A stretch of DNA of 53,474 nucleotides from an uncultured bacterium (GCA_938034905.1 CALHLF010000007.1:1-53474), one strand, 5' to 3'. Numbered from the stretch's first letter, positions 42,403-52,132 are shown. A program made the numbers and translations. Notes: a model not told the origin generated them from the letters alone.

Positions 42403-43920
42403 ATGGTAATTTTAAGATTAGAAAAAATAAATAAAAGCTTTCCTGGAGTAAAGGCATTATCAGAGATATCCTTAGAGATTGAAAAAGGGGAGATTCATGC
42501 TATTGTTGGAGAAAATGGAGCAGGAAAAACTACTTTAATGAGGATTCTTGCAGGAATTATACCAAAGGATAGTGGAGAAATATATTTAGAAGGAAGAAAG
42601 ATTGAAAATTTAAATCCTACTCTTGCAAAAAAATTAGGAATAATAATGATACATCAAGAATTGATGCTTTATCCTAATCTTACTGTAGCTGAGAATATAT
42701 TTATCGAACATGATTCTAATCGGTCCTATTTAGAGATGGTGAATTATAAAAGTATGTTTAAGGAGGCAGAAAAGCTTCTTGAACTTTTAGGAGGAGGTAT
42801 TGACCCGCGATTAAAAGTTTCTCGTTTAAGTGTAGGAGATCAACAAAAGGTCGAAGTGGCTAAAGCTATCTCTCAAAGGGCAAAAATCATTATTATGGAT
42901 GAGCCTACTTCTGCATTAACTTTTACAGAAATTACAAAACTCTTTGAAATAATTAAATCTTTAAAGACTCAGGGTATAACAGTTTTGTATATAAGTCACA
43001 GATTAGATGAGGTATTTGAAATTTCTGATAGGATAACTGTTTTAAGAGATGGTTATAAAGTTGAGACTTTGGAAACAAAGAAGGTTTCCCCCTCTTATGT
43101 AGTGCAATTAATAACTGGAAAAACTTTAGATACCTTTTATCCCTTCTCTGCTCAAGTCTCATCTGAAGAAGAGATAATGAGAGTTAAGAATTTAAGTGTT
43201 TCTTCAAGTTTTGTTAAGGTAAGAAATTTAAGCTTTAACCTTTATAAGGGAGAAATTTTAGGAATAACGGGTCTTTTAGGGGCAGGAAAGACCGAGATTG
43301 CAAGAGCTATATGGGGTATAGAAAAGAAAGAAAGTGGAGAAATATGGATTGAAAATAAAAAAGTAGAAATAAAAAATCCTTATGATGCTTTAAATCTTGG
43401 TATAGGATTTGTTCCAGAAAATAGAAGAATTCAAGGAATTATTGGGCAAATGGGTATCTCTCAAAATATTACTCTCCCAAGTTTATCCCAAATCTCTTGG
43501 TGGAATTTGATTATTGATGAGAAAAAGGAAATAGAAATTGCTAAAAATTGGGTGAATCAACTAAAAATAGTAACTCCTCATTTAAGGCAAAAGGTTGCAA
43601 ATCTTAGCGGTGGAAACCAACAAAAAGTAGTTTTAGCAAAATGGCTGTCTACAAATCCTAAGATTCTTATAGTTGATGAACCTACACGGGGAATTGATGT
43701 AGGAGCTAAGGCTGAGATAAGAAAACTACTTATAGAGCTTTCCAAGAAGGGAATCTCAATACTACTTTTTTCCTCAGAGATAGATGAGATTTTAAATTTA
43801 GCTCATAGAATTTTAGTCCTTTATAAAGGGAGTTTACAAGGAATTTTGCCACGAAATAAAGCTACAAGAGAAAATATTTTATCATTAGCTATGGGGTTGA
43901 AGGAGGAGGCTAAAATATGA
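42403..43920 (+). CDS. rbsA: Ribose ABC transporter ATPase RbsA
   Basis: 505 aa with two fused ATPase domains (about residues 1-240 and 250-500), as in CUT2 importers. Domain 1: Walker A GENGAGKTT, signature LSVGDQQKVEVAKA, Walker B IIIMDEPTSAL. Domain 2: degenerate Walker A GLLGAGKTEIARAIWG, signature LSGGNQQKVVLAKW, Walker B ILIVDEPTRGID. The second domain is normally less active in hydrolysis. The ATGA overlap with rbsC links translation. Unlike the binding-protein gene upstream, this gene is intact. Confidence 0.95.
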   Translation: MVILRLEKINKSFPGVKALSEISLEIEKGEIHAIVGENGAGKTTLMRILAGIIPKDSGEIYLEGRKIENLNPTLAKKLGIIMIHQELMLYPNLTVAENIFIEHDSNRSYLEMVNYKSMFKEAEKLLELLGGGIDPRLKVSRLSVGDQQKVEVAKAISQRAKIIIMDEPTSALTFTEITKLFEIIKSLKTQGITVLYISHRLDEVFEISDRITVLRDGYKVETLETKKVSPSYVVQLITGKTLDTFYPFSAQVSSEEEIMRVKNLSVSSSFVKVRNLSFNLYKGEILGITGLLGAGKTEIARAIWGIEKKESGEIWIENKKVEIKNPYDALNLGIGFVPENRRIQGIIGQMGISQNITLPSLSQISWWNLIIDEKKEIEIAKNWVNQLKIVTPHLRQKVANLSGGNQQKVVLAKWLSTNPKILIVDEPTRGIDVGAKAEIRKLLIELSKKGISILLFSSEIDEILNLAHRILVLYKGSLQGILPRNKATRENILSLAMGLKEEAKI

Positions 43921-44870
43921 AAATATTAGAAAGATGGCAGTGGATTTCTGAAAGAAGGGAAGTTTTTCCATTTTTTGCTCTTTTGGGACTTATTATTGTT
44001 TCTTCTATAATTTCTCCCTATTTCTTTACTATCATAAATTTTAGAAATATATTAGCTCAGGTAGCTGTAATTGCTGTTTTAGCAGCTGGCGAAACCTTTG
44101 TGATTCTTGTAGGGGGTATAGATCTTTCTCCAGGAGCAGTTCTTGCACTTTCAGGAGCAGTAGTAGCATATCTCATGAAATTTCTAAATATACATCCCTT
44201 TTTTGCTATAATTTTTACCTTACTTGTAGGAATATCTGCAGGATTGATTAATGGCTTTTTAGTAACAAAGATAAGAATTCCTTCTTTTGTAGCAACATTG
44301 TCTATGATGGCAGTAGCAAGAGGTGGAGCATTGATAATTACTGGAGGTTCTCCTATTTCCCTTTTCCCACCATCCTTTAGAGTAATAGCACGATATTTAG
44401 GCCCTATTTCAGGCTTAACTTTTATAATGCTGTTTATTTATATACTGGGACAATTTATTCTTTCTAAAACTCGATTGGGAAGATATATCTATGCTTTAGG
44501 AGGAAATGAGGAAGCCTTGAGATATTCTGGGATTAGAGCAGATAGAGTGAAACTTTTTGTCTTTGCTTTCTCAGGATTTTGCTCAGCATTAGGAGGAATA
44601 ATGCTTACTGCAAGATTAGATTCTGCATATCCTATTGCTGGAGAAGGATACGAATTGGATGCCATTGCCTCTTCTGTTCTTGGAGGAATAAGTTTTGTGG
44701 GTGGAGTTGGCTCTTTAATAGGAACTTTTATGGGAGCTTTGATTATGACAATCTTAGGAAACATTCTAAACTTACTACAAGTTCCTCCTTTCTATCAATA
44801 TTTAGCTCGAGGTTTAGTATTGGCAATAGCAGCTACATCCTTAGCTCGTGGTGTTAGATTTGCAAAGTAA
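43917..44870 (+). CDS. rbsC: Ribose ABC transporter permease RbsC
   Basis: 317 aa, eight or more membrane helices. CUT2 hallmarks are ETFVILVGGIDLSPGAVLALSGAVVAYLM (about residues 59-87), GLINGFLVTKIRIPSFVATLSMMAVARG and GRYIYALGGNEEALRYSGIRADRVKLFVFAFSGFCSALGGIM. The channel works with RbsA and a binding protein. With rbsB broken the transporter cannot be loaded unless another binding protein substitutes. Confidence 0.94.
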   Translation: MKILERWQWISERREVFPFFALLGLIIVSSIISPYFFTIINFRNILAQVAVIAVLAAGETFVILVGGIDLSPGAVLALSGAVVAYLMKFLNIHPFFAIIFTLLVGISAGLINGFLVTKIRIPSFVATLSMMAVARGGALIITGGSPISLFPPSFRVIARYLGPISGLTFIMLFIYILGQFILSKTRLGRYIYALGGNEEALRYSGIRADRVKLFVFAFSGFCSALGGIMLTARLDSAYPIAGEGYELDAIASSVLGGISFVGGVGSLIGTFMGALIMTILGNILNLLQVPPFYQYLARGLVLAIAATSLARGVRFAK

Positions 44871-44889
44871 CTTGGGAGGTTAAAATAAA

Positions 44890-45822
44890 ATGAAACCAAG
44901 AGTTGTTGTGATAGGAAGTTTTAATATTGATATGGTTGCAAAAGCTCCGTATTTACCAAAACCCGGCGAAACTGTTTTAGGTGGACCATTTGTCATGGTT
45001 CCGGGAGGGAAAGGATCTAATCAAGCAATTAGTGCATCAAGATTAGGAGCAGAAGTTTATTTTATTGGATGTGTAGGAGATGATCTTTTTGGTAAAATAG
45101 CAAAGGACAATTTAATAAAAGAAAAGATTAATATTGATTATTTACAAATGACTAATGAAATCCATACAGGAGTTGCTATTATTATGGTAGATGATAAAAC
45201 AGGAGAAAATATGATTGTAGTGGCTCCTGGAGCAAATATGAGGGTTACAGAAGATATTATAGATAAAGCAGTGGAAGTTATAAAAGATTCTGATATTATC
45301 CTTATTCAATTTGAAATACCCATTGAGACTATCGAATATATTGTTAAAAAGGTAAAAACTTATGATAAACCAAAATTAATTATAAATCCTGCTCCTGCAA
45401 GAAAGGTTGATTTAAAATTTTGGGAAGGCATTTATTTGATTACTCCTAATAGAAGAGAATTAGAATTAATTTCTGGAGTGAGATTAGAATCAATGGAAGA
45501 TTTAGAAAGGACTGCAAAAGAGCTTATTAATCTTGGTGTTAAAAATGTAGTTGTAACCTTAGGAAAAGATGGGGCTTTAGTGGTAAATGAAATGAAAACT
45601 AAACATGTTCCTTCCTTTAAGACAGAAGTTGTGGATACCACAGGAGCAGGAGATGCTTTCAATGGAGGATTAGCAGTAGCCCTTGCTGAAGGAAAGGATT
45701 TAATCTCTGCAGTTTATTTTGCAAATGCGGTAGCAGGCTTGAAAGTTAAAAAACTTGGGGCTTCTTCAATGCCCTATAGAGAAGAAGTAGAAAGATTTTT
45801 AGAGAATTATGAGAAGAGGTGA
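44890..45822 (+). CDS. rbsK: Ribokinase
   Basis: 310 aa PfkB-family kinase that phosphorylates ribose. N-terminal substrate-binding GSFNIDMVAKAPYLPKPGETVLGGPFVMVPGGKGSNQAISASRLGAEVYFIGCVGDD (about residues 8-63). C-terminal ATP and catalytic site DTTGAGDAFNGGLAVALAEG (about 245-264), with the GAGD anion hole and catalytic Asp. A GGGAGG ribosome site precedes the ATG. The RbsD-type gene begins just after its stop. Confidence 0.93.
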   Translation: MKPRVVVIGSFNIDMVAKAPYLPKPGETVLGGPFVMVPGGKGSNQAISASRLGAEVYFIGCVGDDLFGKIAKDNLIKEKINIDYLQMTNEIHTGVAIIMVDDKTGENMIVVAPGANMRVTEDIIDKAVEVIKDSDIILIQFEIPIETIEYIVKKVKTYDKPKLIINPAPARKVDLKFWEGIYLITPNRRELELISGVRLESMEDLERTAKELINLGVKNVVVTLGKDGALVVNEMKTKHVPSFKTEVVDTTGAGDAFNGGLAVALAEGKDLISAVYFANAVAGLKVKKLGASSMPYREEVERFLENYEKR

Positions 45823-45826
45823 AAAG

Positions 45827-46222
45827 ATGAAAAAAAGTGGAATATTAAATCCTGAACTTTCAGAACTTATTTCTTCTTTAGGACATACTGATTTATTAGT
45901 AATTTGTGATGCAGGCTTTCCTATTCCTAAGGATGTAAAAAGAATAGATCTTACTTTAATTAAAAATATACCAAGATTTTTAGATGTTTTAAAACCAATT
46001 TCTGAAGAAATAGTTATAGAAAAGGTGATTTTAGCGGAGGAAATAGAAAAATTTAATCTTGGGCTTTTCGAAAAAATCAAAGAAATCATAAAAGATATTC
46101 CTATAGAATTAATTCCCCATGAAGAGTTTAAAAAAATGAGTAAAAATGCAAAAGGTATAATAAGATCAGCAGAATTTTCACCATACGCTAATATAATTCT
46201 TATTTGTGGTGTAGCTTTTTAG
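45827..46222 (+). CDS. rbsD: D-ribose pyranase RbsD
   Basis: 131 aa from ATG at 45827; an earlier in-frame start at 45809 would overlap rbsK. It converts beta-ribopyranose to beta-ribofuranose for ribokinase. GILNPELSELISSLGHTDLLVICDAGFPIPKDVKRIDLTLIKNIP shows the conserved His in GHTD and the DAGFPIP motif. FSPYANIILICGVAF at the C-terminus is typical. It is the last gene of the ribose unit. Confidence 0.93.
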   Translation: MKKSGILNPELSELISSLGHTDLLVICDAGFPIPKDVKRIDLTLIKNIPRFLDVLKPISEEIVIEKVILAEEIEKFNLGLFEKIKEIIKDIPIELIPHEEFKKMSKNAKGIIRSAEFSPYANIILICGVAF

Positions 46223-46454
46223 GAATATTTATTTTCTTTCCTTTATTGGCTAGGTTCTTAGATAAGAATTGCTACTTTCTATATAAAGTTTAATTCTCCT
46301 TAAAAACTGAAAAAATATGGTTGGATTTAAAAAGTAGCCTAATTATTATCAGCATATTTTTACTACTACCCTCTTTAAAAATTTCTCTCTTGACTCTTAA
46401 AATATCATGATGTAAACTTATCATATCAATATGTTGATAATGGAGGTAACATAT
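46223..46454 (+). promoter_or_regulatory. Intergenic region with promoter before the SIS-GH42 genes
   Basis: No gene is visible. TTGACT (46390-46395) and TAAACT (46413-46418) are 17 bp apart. TTATCA and TGATAA flank AT-rich sequence (about 46417-46440) and form a possible operator overlapping the -10 region and start. No strong terminator for the ribose operon was found in the first 100 bp. Confidence 0.5.
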
Positions 46455-47210
46455 ATGAGTGCTGATCTCTATTTTGAAAAAATCATAGAAATATTAAAAA
46501 AAGTAAAAGAGACTCAAAAAGAAAATATAAGAAAAGCAAGTGAACTCATGGCAAAATCAATTTCTCAGGGAAGAGCAGTTTATACCTTTGGTTCAGGACA
46601 TTCAGTTCTTCCTGCTCAAGATGTTTTTCCAAGGTATGGTACTTTTGTTGGGATACAACCAATTCTTGATTCAAGGCTTATGTGGTTTAATATCTTAGGG
46701 CCTGGGGGAGTAAAAGAACTACTTTGGCTTGAGAGAACAGAAGGCTATATTAAGAATGTGTTGGATCAGTATCCTATAACTGAAAAAGATGTAGTAATAG
46801 TTTACTCCCATGGAGGATTAAATCCTGCACCTGTAGAGGTAGCTTTAGAATCAAAGAAGAAGGGTGCAAAAGTTGTTGCAATTACTTCTATGGAAAATCA
46901 AAAAATCTCTAAAGCTTCCCATTCATCGGGTAAAAAACTTTCAGATATTGCAGATATCACCATAGATAATGGTGTTCCTCCTGAAGATGCATTAATAGAA
47001 ATCGAGGGAAGAAAAGAGAAGATCTCAGCAGGATCTACAGTTTTAGGGGTGGTAATAACTATGGCGCTTATTGCAGAGACTGGAAAAATCCTAAATGAGA
47101 TGGGAAAACTTCCTCCAGTATTCATCTCTCCCAATATTTGCAATGATCCAGAGCATAATAATAATGTCTTCAAAGCATATAGAGATTTTTATTTGAATTT
47201 GTTTAAATAG
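46455..47210 (+). CDS. SIS-domain phosphosugar-binding protein (UPF0309 type)
   Basis: 251 aa from ATG at 46455, with GGAGG about 7 nt upstream. A TTG 24 nt further upstream overlaps the operator. The SIS sugar-phosphate motif is AVYTFGSGHSVLPAQDVFPRYG (about residues 41-62), and the second phosphate site is VIVYSHGGLNPAPVEVALESKKKGAKVVAITSMEN (about 116-150). Related proteins isomerise or sense phosphosugars such as amino sugar phosphates. It precedes the GH42 gene in one unit, so it may act on a product of that pathway. Confidence 0.85.
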   Translation: MSADLYFEKIIEILKKVKETQKENIRKASELMAKSISQGRAVYTFGSGHSVLPAQDVFPRYGTFVGIQPILDSRLMWFNILGPGGVKELLWLERTEGYIKNVLDQYPITEKDVVIVYSHGGLNPAPVEVALESKKKGAKVVAITSMENQKISKASHSSGKKLSDIADITIDNGVPPEDALIEIEGRKEKISAGSTVLGVVITMALIAETGKILNEMGKLPPVFISPNICNDPEHNNNVFKAYRDFYLNLFK

Positions 47211-47245
47211 TAAGTTTTCTTAAACTTGAGGGGAAGGTGATTATT

Positions 47246-49396
47246 TTGAACAGATTTTTCCCAGTATCAGTGTGGTATGGGGCAAAAAGGGCAAGAGCTC
47301 CCATGATCCTTCCTATAGATGATAAAGATATACCTCAAATAAAAAAAGAATTAGAAGATATTAAATCCTTAGGATTTAATGCGGTAAGATTTTGGTATGA
47401 TTGGGCAACCGCAGAGCCAGAACCTCATAAATGGAATTTTAGAGAAATAGATATTCTCTTATCCCTTACTGATGAATTAGAATTAAAGGCATTGGTTCAA
47501 GTATATACTGATTCTGCTCCAAATTGGGTAGAAAAAGAGTATCCTGATTCCCTTTTTGAGGATAGGGCAGGATTAAAGATTCATTCTCAAGCATCTCCAG
47601 GCTATTGTTCTGATCATCCAAAGGTTAGGGAACATATTTCTATATATCTGAAAAAGCTTGCCAAAGTAGTGTCTTCTCATCCTTCTTTCTTTGCTTGGGA
47701 TATCTGGTCAGAACCTCATATTGTTCAATGGTCTTGGATTGATTTTATGTATAATCCATGGTTTTGCTATTGTGAAAATTCTAAGAAAAGATTTATAGAT
47801 TGGCTTAAAAAAAGGTATAAAGATATAGAAGAATTAAATAGGGCATGGTACAGAAAGCATAGAAGTTGGGAAGAGATAATAGTCCCAAGATATACTTCTC
47901 TTTCAAGTTTTTCAGACCTTTTGGATTGGATTCAGTTTAACATAGAAAAGATTGCAGAAGATTTAGAATGGAAAGTAAGTTCAATAAAATCTGTAGATAG
48001 AAATCATCCAGTATCAAGTCATTGTGCGATTTCTTCTATTTATAGTATCCCTGGTATTTCTTATGGTTCCTCTGATGATTGGTTGTTGGCAGAAAAGGTA
48101 GATATTTGGGGAACATCTTTTTATCCTAAACATACAGGCCCATGGATGCCTTTAAAACCTCACCAGATGGGTGTCGCATTAGATGCAGTAAGAAGCTCCT
48201 GTGAAAGTAGAGGTAAGCCCTTTTGGATAGGAGAGCTTCAAACAGGTCCTGGAGTTACAGGCATGTTATTTAGTGTTCCTGTAAAGGAAAAGGATGTAGA
48301 CAGGTGGGCATGGCTTGCTGTTTCCCGAGGAGCAAAAGGTCTTAATTATTACGCATGGCTTCCTATGAGTTGTGGTTATGAAGTATCAGGATTTGGCTTA
48401 ACGAATCCTGATGGATCCTTTAATGAAAGAACCTATTCTGCTGGTGAAGTATCAAAAATAATAACAGAGAATATGGAGATGTTTTTGAATATAAAGCCAT
48501 TAAAAGCCAAGGTTGCTATTCTTTATAATGTACCCGCATATAAACTTTTAGCCTGTTTAAGAGCCCAAAGCGCAGAAATATTAAGAAAGGATATCTTTGG
48601 AATATATAAAGCTCTTATGAAGGGAAATATACCAGTTGATTTTATCCATCTTTCTGATCTTACTTCTGAGAAATTAAAAGATTATAAAGTGATTTTTGCA
48701 CCTTTTTCTATAAGCCTTACAGAGTCAGCAAGTTCTTCTTTAAAGGAATATGTTAAATCTGGAGGAGTACTAATTGCTGATGGAAGAATTGCCTGGACCG
48801 ATGAGAGAGGATGGATTATGGATAAGATTCCTGGATTTTTCTTAGATGAATTATTTGGATGTTTTGAAAATTATATAACAGAGTTAAAGGAGCCCATTGA
48901 TATTGAAGTAAAGGATTTTGGAAGGATAAAAGGATTAACCTATCTTTCTTCTTATACTCCTACTTCTGGAAAAGTAATAGGAGGTTACAAAAATGAAAAG
49001 ATAATAATTCAAAATAACTATTTTAATGGCAGAGCTATAATGGTGGGAACATTATTGGGAATTCCCATCGAATTGGGATTTGATGAGAATATAGATTTTA
49101 TTCTTAAATTAATAAGTGATTCTCAAGTTTATCCTTACTATGAGGTGAAGACCGAATCAGAAGATATAGAAGTAAGATGTAGCAAGAGCGAAAAGGAAGG
49201 AGTATTTTTTATCTTTAATCACTCGGATAAAAAACAAAAGGTAGAGGTTGTTTTTAAAGATTTATTCTCATTCATACCTAAGAAATTAATGGATTTAAAA
49301 ACCAAAGAAAAGATTAATCTTAACATTTTAGAAGATAAATTTAGCTTTTCTCTTGAGCTCTCTCCTGAAGATACGAAAATTTTAAAAATAGATTAA
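47246..49396 (+). CDS. GH42 beta-galactosidase
   Basis: 716 aa from TTG at 47246, preceded by AAGGTG at 6 nt. A GTG 9 nt earlier is possible but too close to the GAGGGG site. The TIM barrel includes SLGFNAVRFWYDWATAEPEPHKWNF. The acid/base Glu is in WDIWSEPH (about residue 156), and the likely nucleophile Glu is in FWIGELQTGPG (about 334). A trimerisation-type domain with KVAILYNVPAYKLLACLRAQSAEIL and VDFIHLSDL follows, then a small C-terminal beta domain. No signal peptide, so it works on imported galactosides. The adjacent ABC transporter is broken. Confidence 0.92.
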   Translation: MNRFFPVSVWYGAKRARAPMILPIDDKDIPQIKKELEDIKSLGFNAVRFWYDWATAEPEPHKWNFREIDILLSLTDELELKALVQVYTDSAPNWVEKEYPDSLFEDRAGLKIHSQASPGYCSDHPKVREHISIYLKKLAKVVSSHPSFFAWDIWSEPHIVQWSWIDFMYNPWFCYCENSKKRFIDWLKKRYKDIEELNRAWYRKHRSWEEIIVPRYTSLSSFSDLLDWIQFNIEKIAEDLEWKVSSIKSVDRNHPVSSHCAISSIYSIPGISYGSSDDWLLAEKVDIWGTSFYPKHTGPWMPLKPHQMGVALDAVRSSCESRGKPFWIGELQTGPGVTGMLFSVPVKEKDVDRWAWLAVSRGAKGLNYYAWLPMSCGYEVSGFGLTNPDGSFNERTYSAGEVSKIITENMEMFLNIKPLKAKVAILYNVPAYKLLACLRAQSAEILRKDIFGIYKALMKGNIPVDFIHLSDLTSEKLKDYKVIFAPFSISLTESASSSLKEYVKSGGVLIADGRIAWTDERGWIMDKIPGFFLDELFGCFENYITELKEPIDIEVKDFGRIKGLTYLSSYTPTSGKVIGGYKNEKIIIQNNYFNGRAIMVGTLLGIPIELGFDENIDFILKLISDSQVYPYYEVKTESEDIEVRCSKSEKEGVFFIFNHSDKKQKVEVVFKDLFSFIPKKLMDLKTKEKINLNILEDKFSFSLELSPEDTKILKID

Positions 49397-49421
49397 AAAA
49401 TTTTAAAAGGAGGGATTTCCA

Positions 49422-50571
49422 ATGAAAAGGCTTCTTGTTCCCATTTTAATTCTTCTCCTAATTTTTACATAACATAGAAATTGAGATAAGATCTGTAGCT
49501 TTTGAAGAATTATTAAAAAAGATAATTATAGATCATACTGCAGGTTTACCCAGTGATGTTTATGTTCTTTACTCTTTATGGGGTGTAGAATTAGTAAGAT
49601 CTGGTATCTTGGATGCCCCACCAGCAAATATTCAAGAGGCTGTAAGACTTTTATTTGTTAAGCCTGCATTAGATGGAGTAACTATAGATGGTAAAATCTG
49701 GGGAGTACCTATTGAAGTAAATAATTATGCCTTAGTCTATAACAAGAAGATGTTAGCAGAAGCTGGATTTAAAAAGCCTCCAAGAACCTGGGCTGAATTG
49801 GTAGATATGGCTGTAAAACTCACAAAGAAAAATCCAGACGGATCCGTTGCTCGATATGGGTTTGCCTTCTTAGCTGGATGGGATTCTGCAGTAGTTCATC
49901 CATATCTATCTCTTCTTTATAGTAATGGAGGAGAATTTTTATCTAAAGACTTCAAGACTTGTTATTTAGATAGAAAAGAGGCTATAGAAGCTTTAGAAGC
50001 AGAATTGGAATTGTTTAAAAAAGGAGCTACAAGCACTGCAGCCAGTGTTTGGAATTTCCCTACAGAGAAAGTTGCTATGATAATAATGGCTCCTTGGTAT
50101 GAAAATAGTTTAAAGGTTGCTCTCAAAGAAAGATGTGCTGAGACTGTTGGAGTAGCACCTATCCCATATCTTAAAAAACCTGCTACCTGTGGATATACAT
50201 GGTTTATTGGAGTAGACAGTGGTAGTAAAAATAAAAAGGAGGCATGGGAATTTATTAAATGGATGACTATTGATACTCAACCTAATGGAACCACAAGAAT
50301 GGGTGAACTAATGGCAAAAACTATTGGGGCTATTCCACCAAGAAAAACTGATATAACTAAATTTCCCGATGAACTTAACGACTTATATACCGCAACTTTT
50401 GTTAAAGAATTAGTTCGTACCATTCAAGAACCTAATGTAGCTCAAGGGCAAGAGATAAAAACAATTCTAATGAGAGAGATTGTTGAGGCATGGAATGGGA
50501 GAAAAACTGCAGAACAAGCCTTGAAGGATGCAAAGAAAAAAATAGATGAAATATTAAAAGAAAATTACTGA
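49422..50571 (+). pseudogene. Sugar ABC solute-binding protein with deletion after the signal peptide
   Basis: A normal start (ATG 49422, AGGAGG upstream) opens a signal peptide MKRLLVPILILLLIFT, which ends in TAA at 49470-49472. From about 49471 the next frame reads NIEIEIRSVAFEELLKKIIIDHTAGLPSDVYVL and then continues as an intact family-1 binding protein to 50571 (SLWGVELVRSGILDAPPANIQ, GVPIEVNNYALVYNKKMLAEAGF). About 40 residues of the mature N-terminus are missing and the frame is shifted. The 320-aa frame starting at a TTG (49609) would lack export and the first lobe. Confidence 0.87.
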
Positions 50572-50582
50572 GGTGATAAGAG

Positions 50583-51258
50583 ATGATTCTGCCCTTTTTT
50601 TGGCTTTTTTCAGCATCTCTTATGACTCCTCAAGAACTTATAGCATTTCCTCCTAAATTTATTCCAGCAGAGCCCCAATGGCAAAATTATATAGAGGTGA
50701 CAAAGAAAGTACCCTTTTTAATGTATTATAAAAACAGCTTTATAGTTGCTACATCTTACAATGATGTTCCCTGTATTTATTTTCCTTATCCCTGTTTACT
50801 ACCTCATGAAGATATTTGGATGGCTAAATAACTATCTTTCTTTAATTTCTCCCTTTATTGTAAGTGGCTATGGAATTTTCCTTATGAGACAATTTATTTT
50901 AACTATTCCTGATGAATTGTTGGATTCTGCAAGAATTGATGGAGCAAAAGAAATAACAATATATTTTAAAATAATTCTTCCCCTATTAAAACCTGCCTTA
51001 GCAACCTTAGCAATACTCACATTTATAGGACAGTGGAATTCTTTTTTATGGCCTCTTATTGTAACTACTTCTGCTCCTCATATGATGACTCTTCCTGTAG
51101 GAATATCAAGACTCTCTTTAGCCTTTTCTACTGTTGAAACTCAGCATCTAATTTTAACATCTTTAGTTCTTCAAGTAATTCCAACTGTTATTTTATTCCT
51201 CTTCCTACAGAGATATTATATAAAAGGGTTTGTCCTATCAGGATTTGGAGAAGTATAG
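50583..51258 (+). pseudogene. MalG-type sugar ABC permease with internal deletion
   Basis: The first frame from ATG 50583 (after GAGGTGATAAGAG) reads MILPFFWLFSASLMTPQELIAF and ends at VPFLMYYKNSFIVATS, already lacking most of the first helix. Near 50757 the frame shifts to TMMFPVFIFLIPVYYLMKIFGWLNNYLSL and continues to TAG at 51258, including the EAA loop (ELLDSARIDGAKEITIYFKIILP). About 40 residues between FIVATS and TMMFPVF (helices 2-3) are gone. The MalF-type partner gene is completely absent between this gene and the binding protein. The locus has therefore suffered two or three deletions. Confidence 0.87.
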
Positions 51259-51259
51259 A

Positions 51260-52132
51260 ATGAATTTTTTTGTGGTTGATATTGGAGGAACAAATCTAAG
51301 AATATGTATAGTAAATATTGAGGGTGAGATTTTAAGAAAAGAAAAACTTAATACTCCAAAAGATTTCTTAGAAATTTGTAATATTATTGAAAAGAGTTAC
51401 AAAGATTTTAAAAAATTATATTCTTTAGAAGAAAGAATAGGGATCTCTGTTGCTGGAGGAGTTTTTGAAGAAAATTTTGTCTGGCTTCCTAATGTATCTT
51501 CAGAGAGATTTCCATTAAAATCCTATCTTGAAAAAAATTTAAAAATCTCTGTCAAGATTTTAGATGATAGGATCTCAGGAAGTCTTGGAGAGTACTGGAA
51601 AGGAAAAGGTAAAGATAAAAAAATTTTGCTATATTTAATTATTGGTACGGGTGTGGGATTAGGAATTTTAATTGATGGGAAGCCCATATATGGAAAGAAT
51701 TGGGTTTCAGGATCCTTAGGCTGGCTTCCCTTAGGAAAAAGAAATTCTCTTTCCTCAAAGATTGGAACCTTAGAATCTCAGATTTCAGGACCTTCCATCT
51801 TAAGAGAATATAATAGTATTTCCCAGAGGAAATTGGAAAAAGCAGAGGAGGTTTTTAAAGCATTTGAAAAAAAGGATAAAAATGCTGAAAAGGTAATATC
51901 TAAAGCAGGAAAACTCTTAGGGAAAACCCTTTCTTCTCTTGCGAATATATTCGATCCTGATATAATTATCCTTTCGGGAAGTATTGGATTAAGGTGGGAT
52001 ATTTTTAAACCTTATGCCTACCCCATTATGAATCTTTATCTTTCTCCTATTATTAAAGAGAATTTAGAAATTGCTAAATCAGAATTGGGAGAAGATGCTC
52101 AAATCCTTGGCTTACTCTATAACATGTTTTGA
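51260..52132 (+). CDS. ROK-family sugar kinase
   Basis: 290 aa from ATG at 51260 (MNFFVVDIGGTNLR). A TTG 30 nt earlier overlaps the permease end. N-terminal phosphate-binding DIGGTNLR, catalytic region DDRISGSLGEYWKGKG and GTGVGLGILIDGKPI. The usual zinc motif (CxCGxxGCxE) is missing: the segment after SGSLGWLPLGKR has no Cys. This departs from bacterial glucokinases and suggests a zinc-free ROK subgroup. Sugar specificity is unknown; glucose or galactose fits the GH42 neighbour. It overlaps no other gene, but the gap to the permease relic is 1 bp. Confidence 0.85.
   Translation: MNFFVVDIGGTNLRICIVNIEGEILRKEKLNTPKDFLEICNIIEKSYKDFKKLYSLEERIGISVAGGVFEENFVWLPNVSSERFPLKSYLEKNLKISVKILDDRISGSLGEYWKGKGKDKKILLYLIIGTGVGLGILIDGKPIYGKNWVSGSLGWLPLGKRNSLSSKIGTLESQISGPSILREYNSISQRKLEKAEEVFKAFEKKDKNAEKVISKAGKLLGKTLSSLANIFDPDIIILSGSIGLRWDIFKPYAYPIMNLYLSPIIKENLEIAKSELGEDAQILGLLYNMF

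Noticed and set aside
44579-44857. 92-codon plus frame inside rbsC
   Set aside because: It lies in a shifted frame within a conserved permease and encodes an implausible Cys/Trp/Ser-rich peptide.
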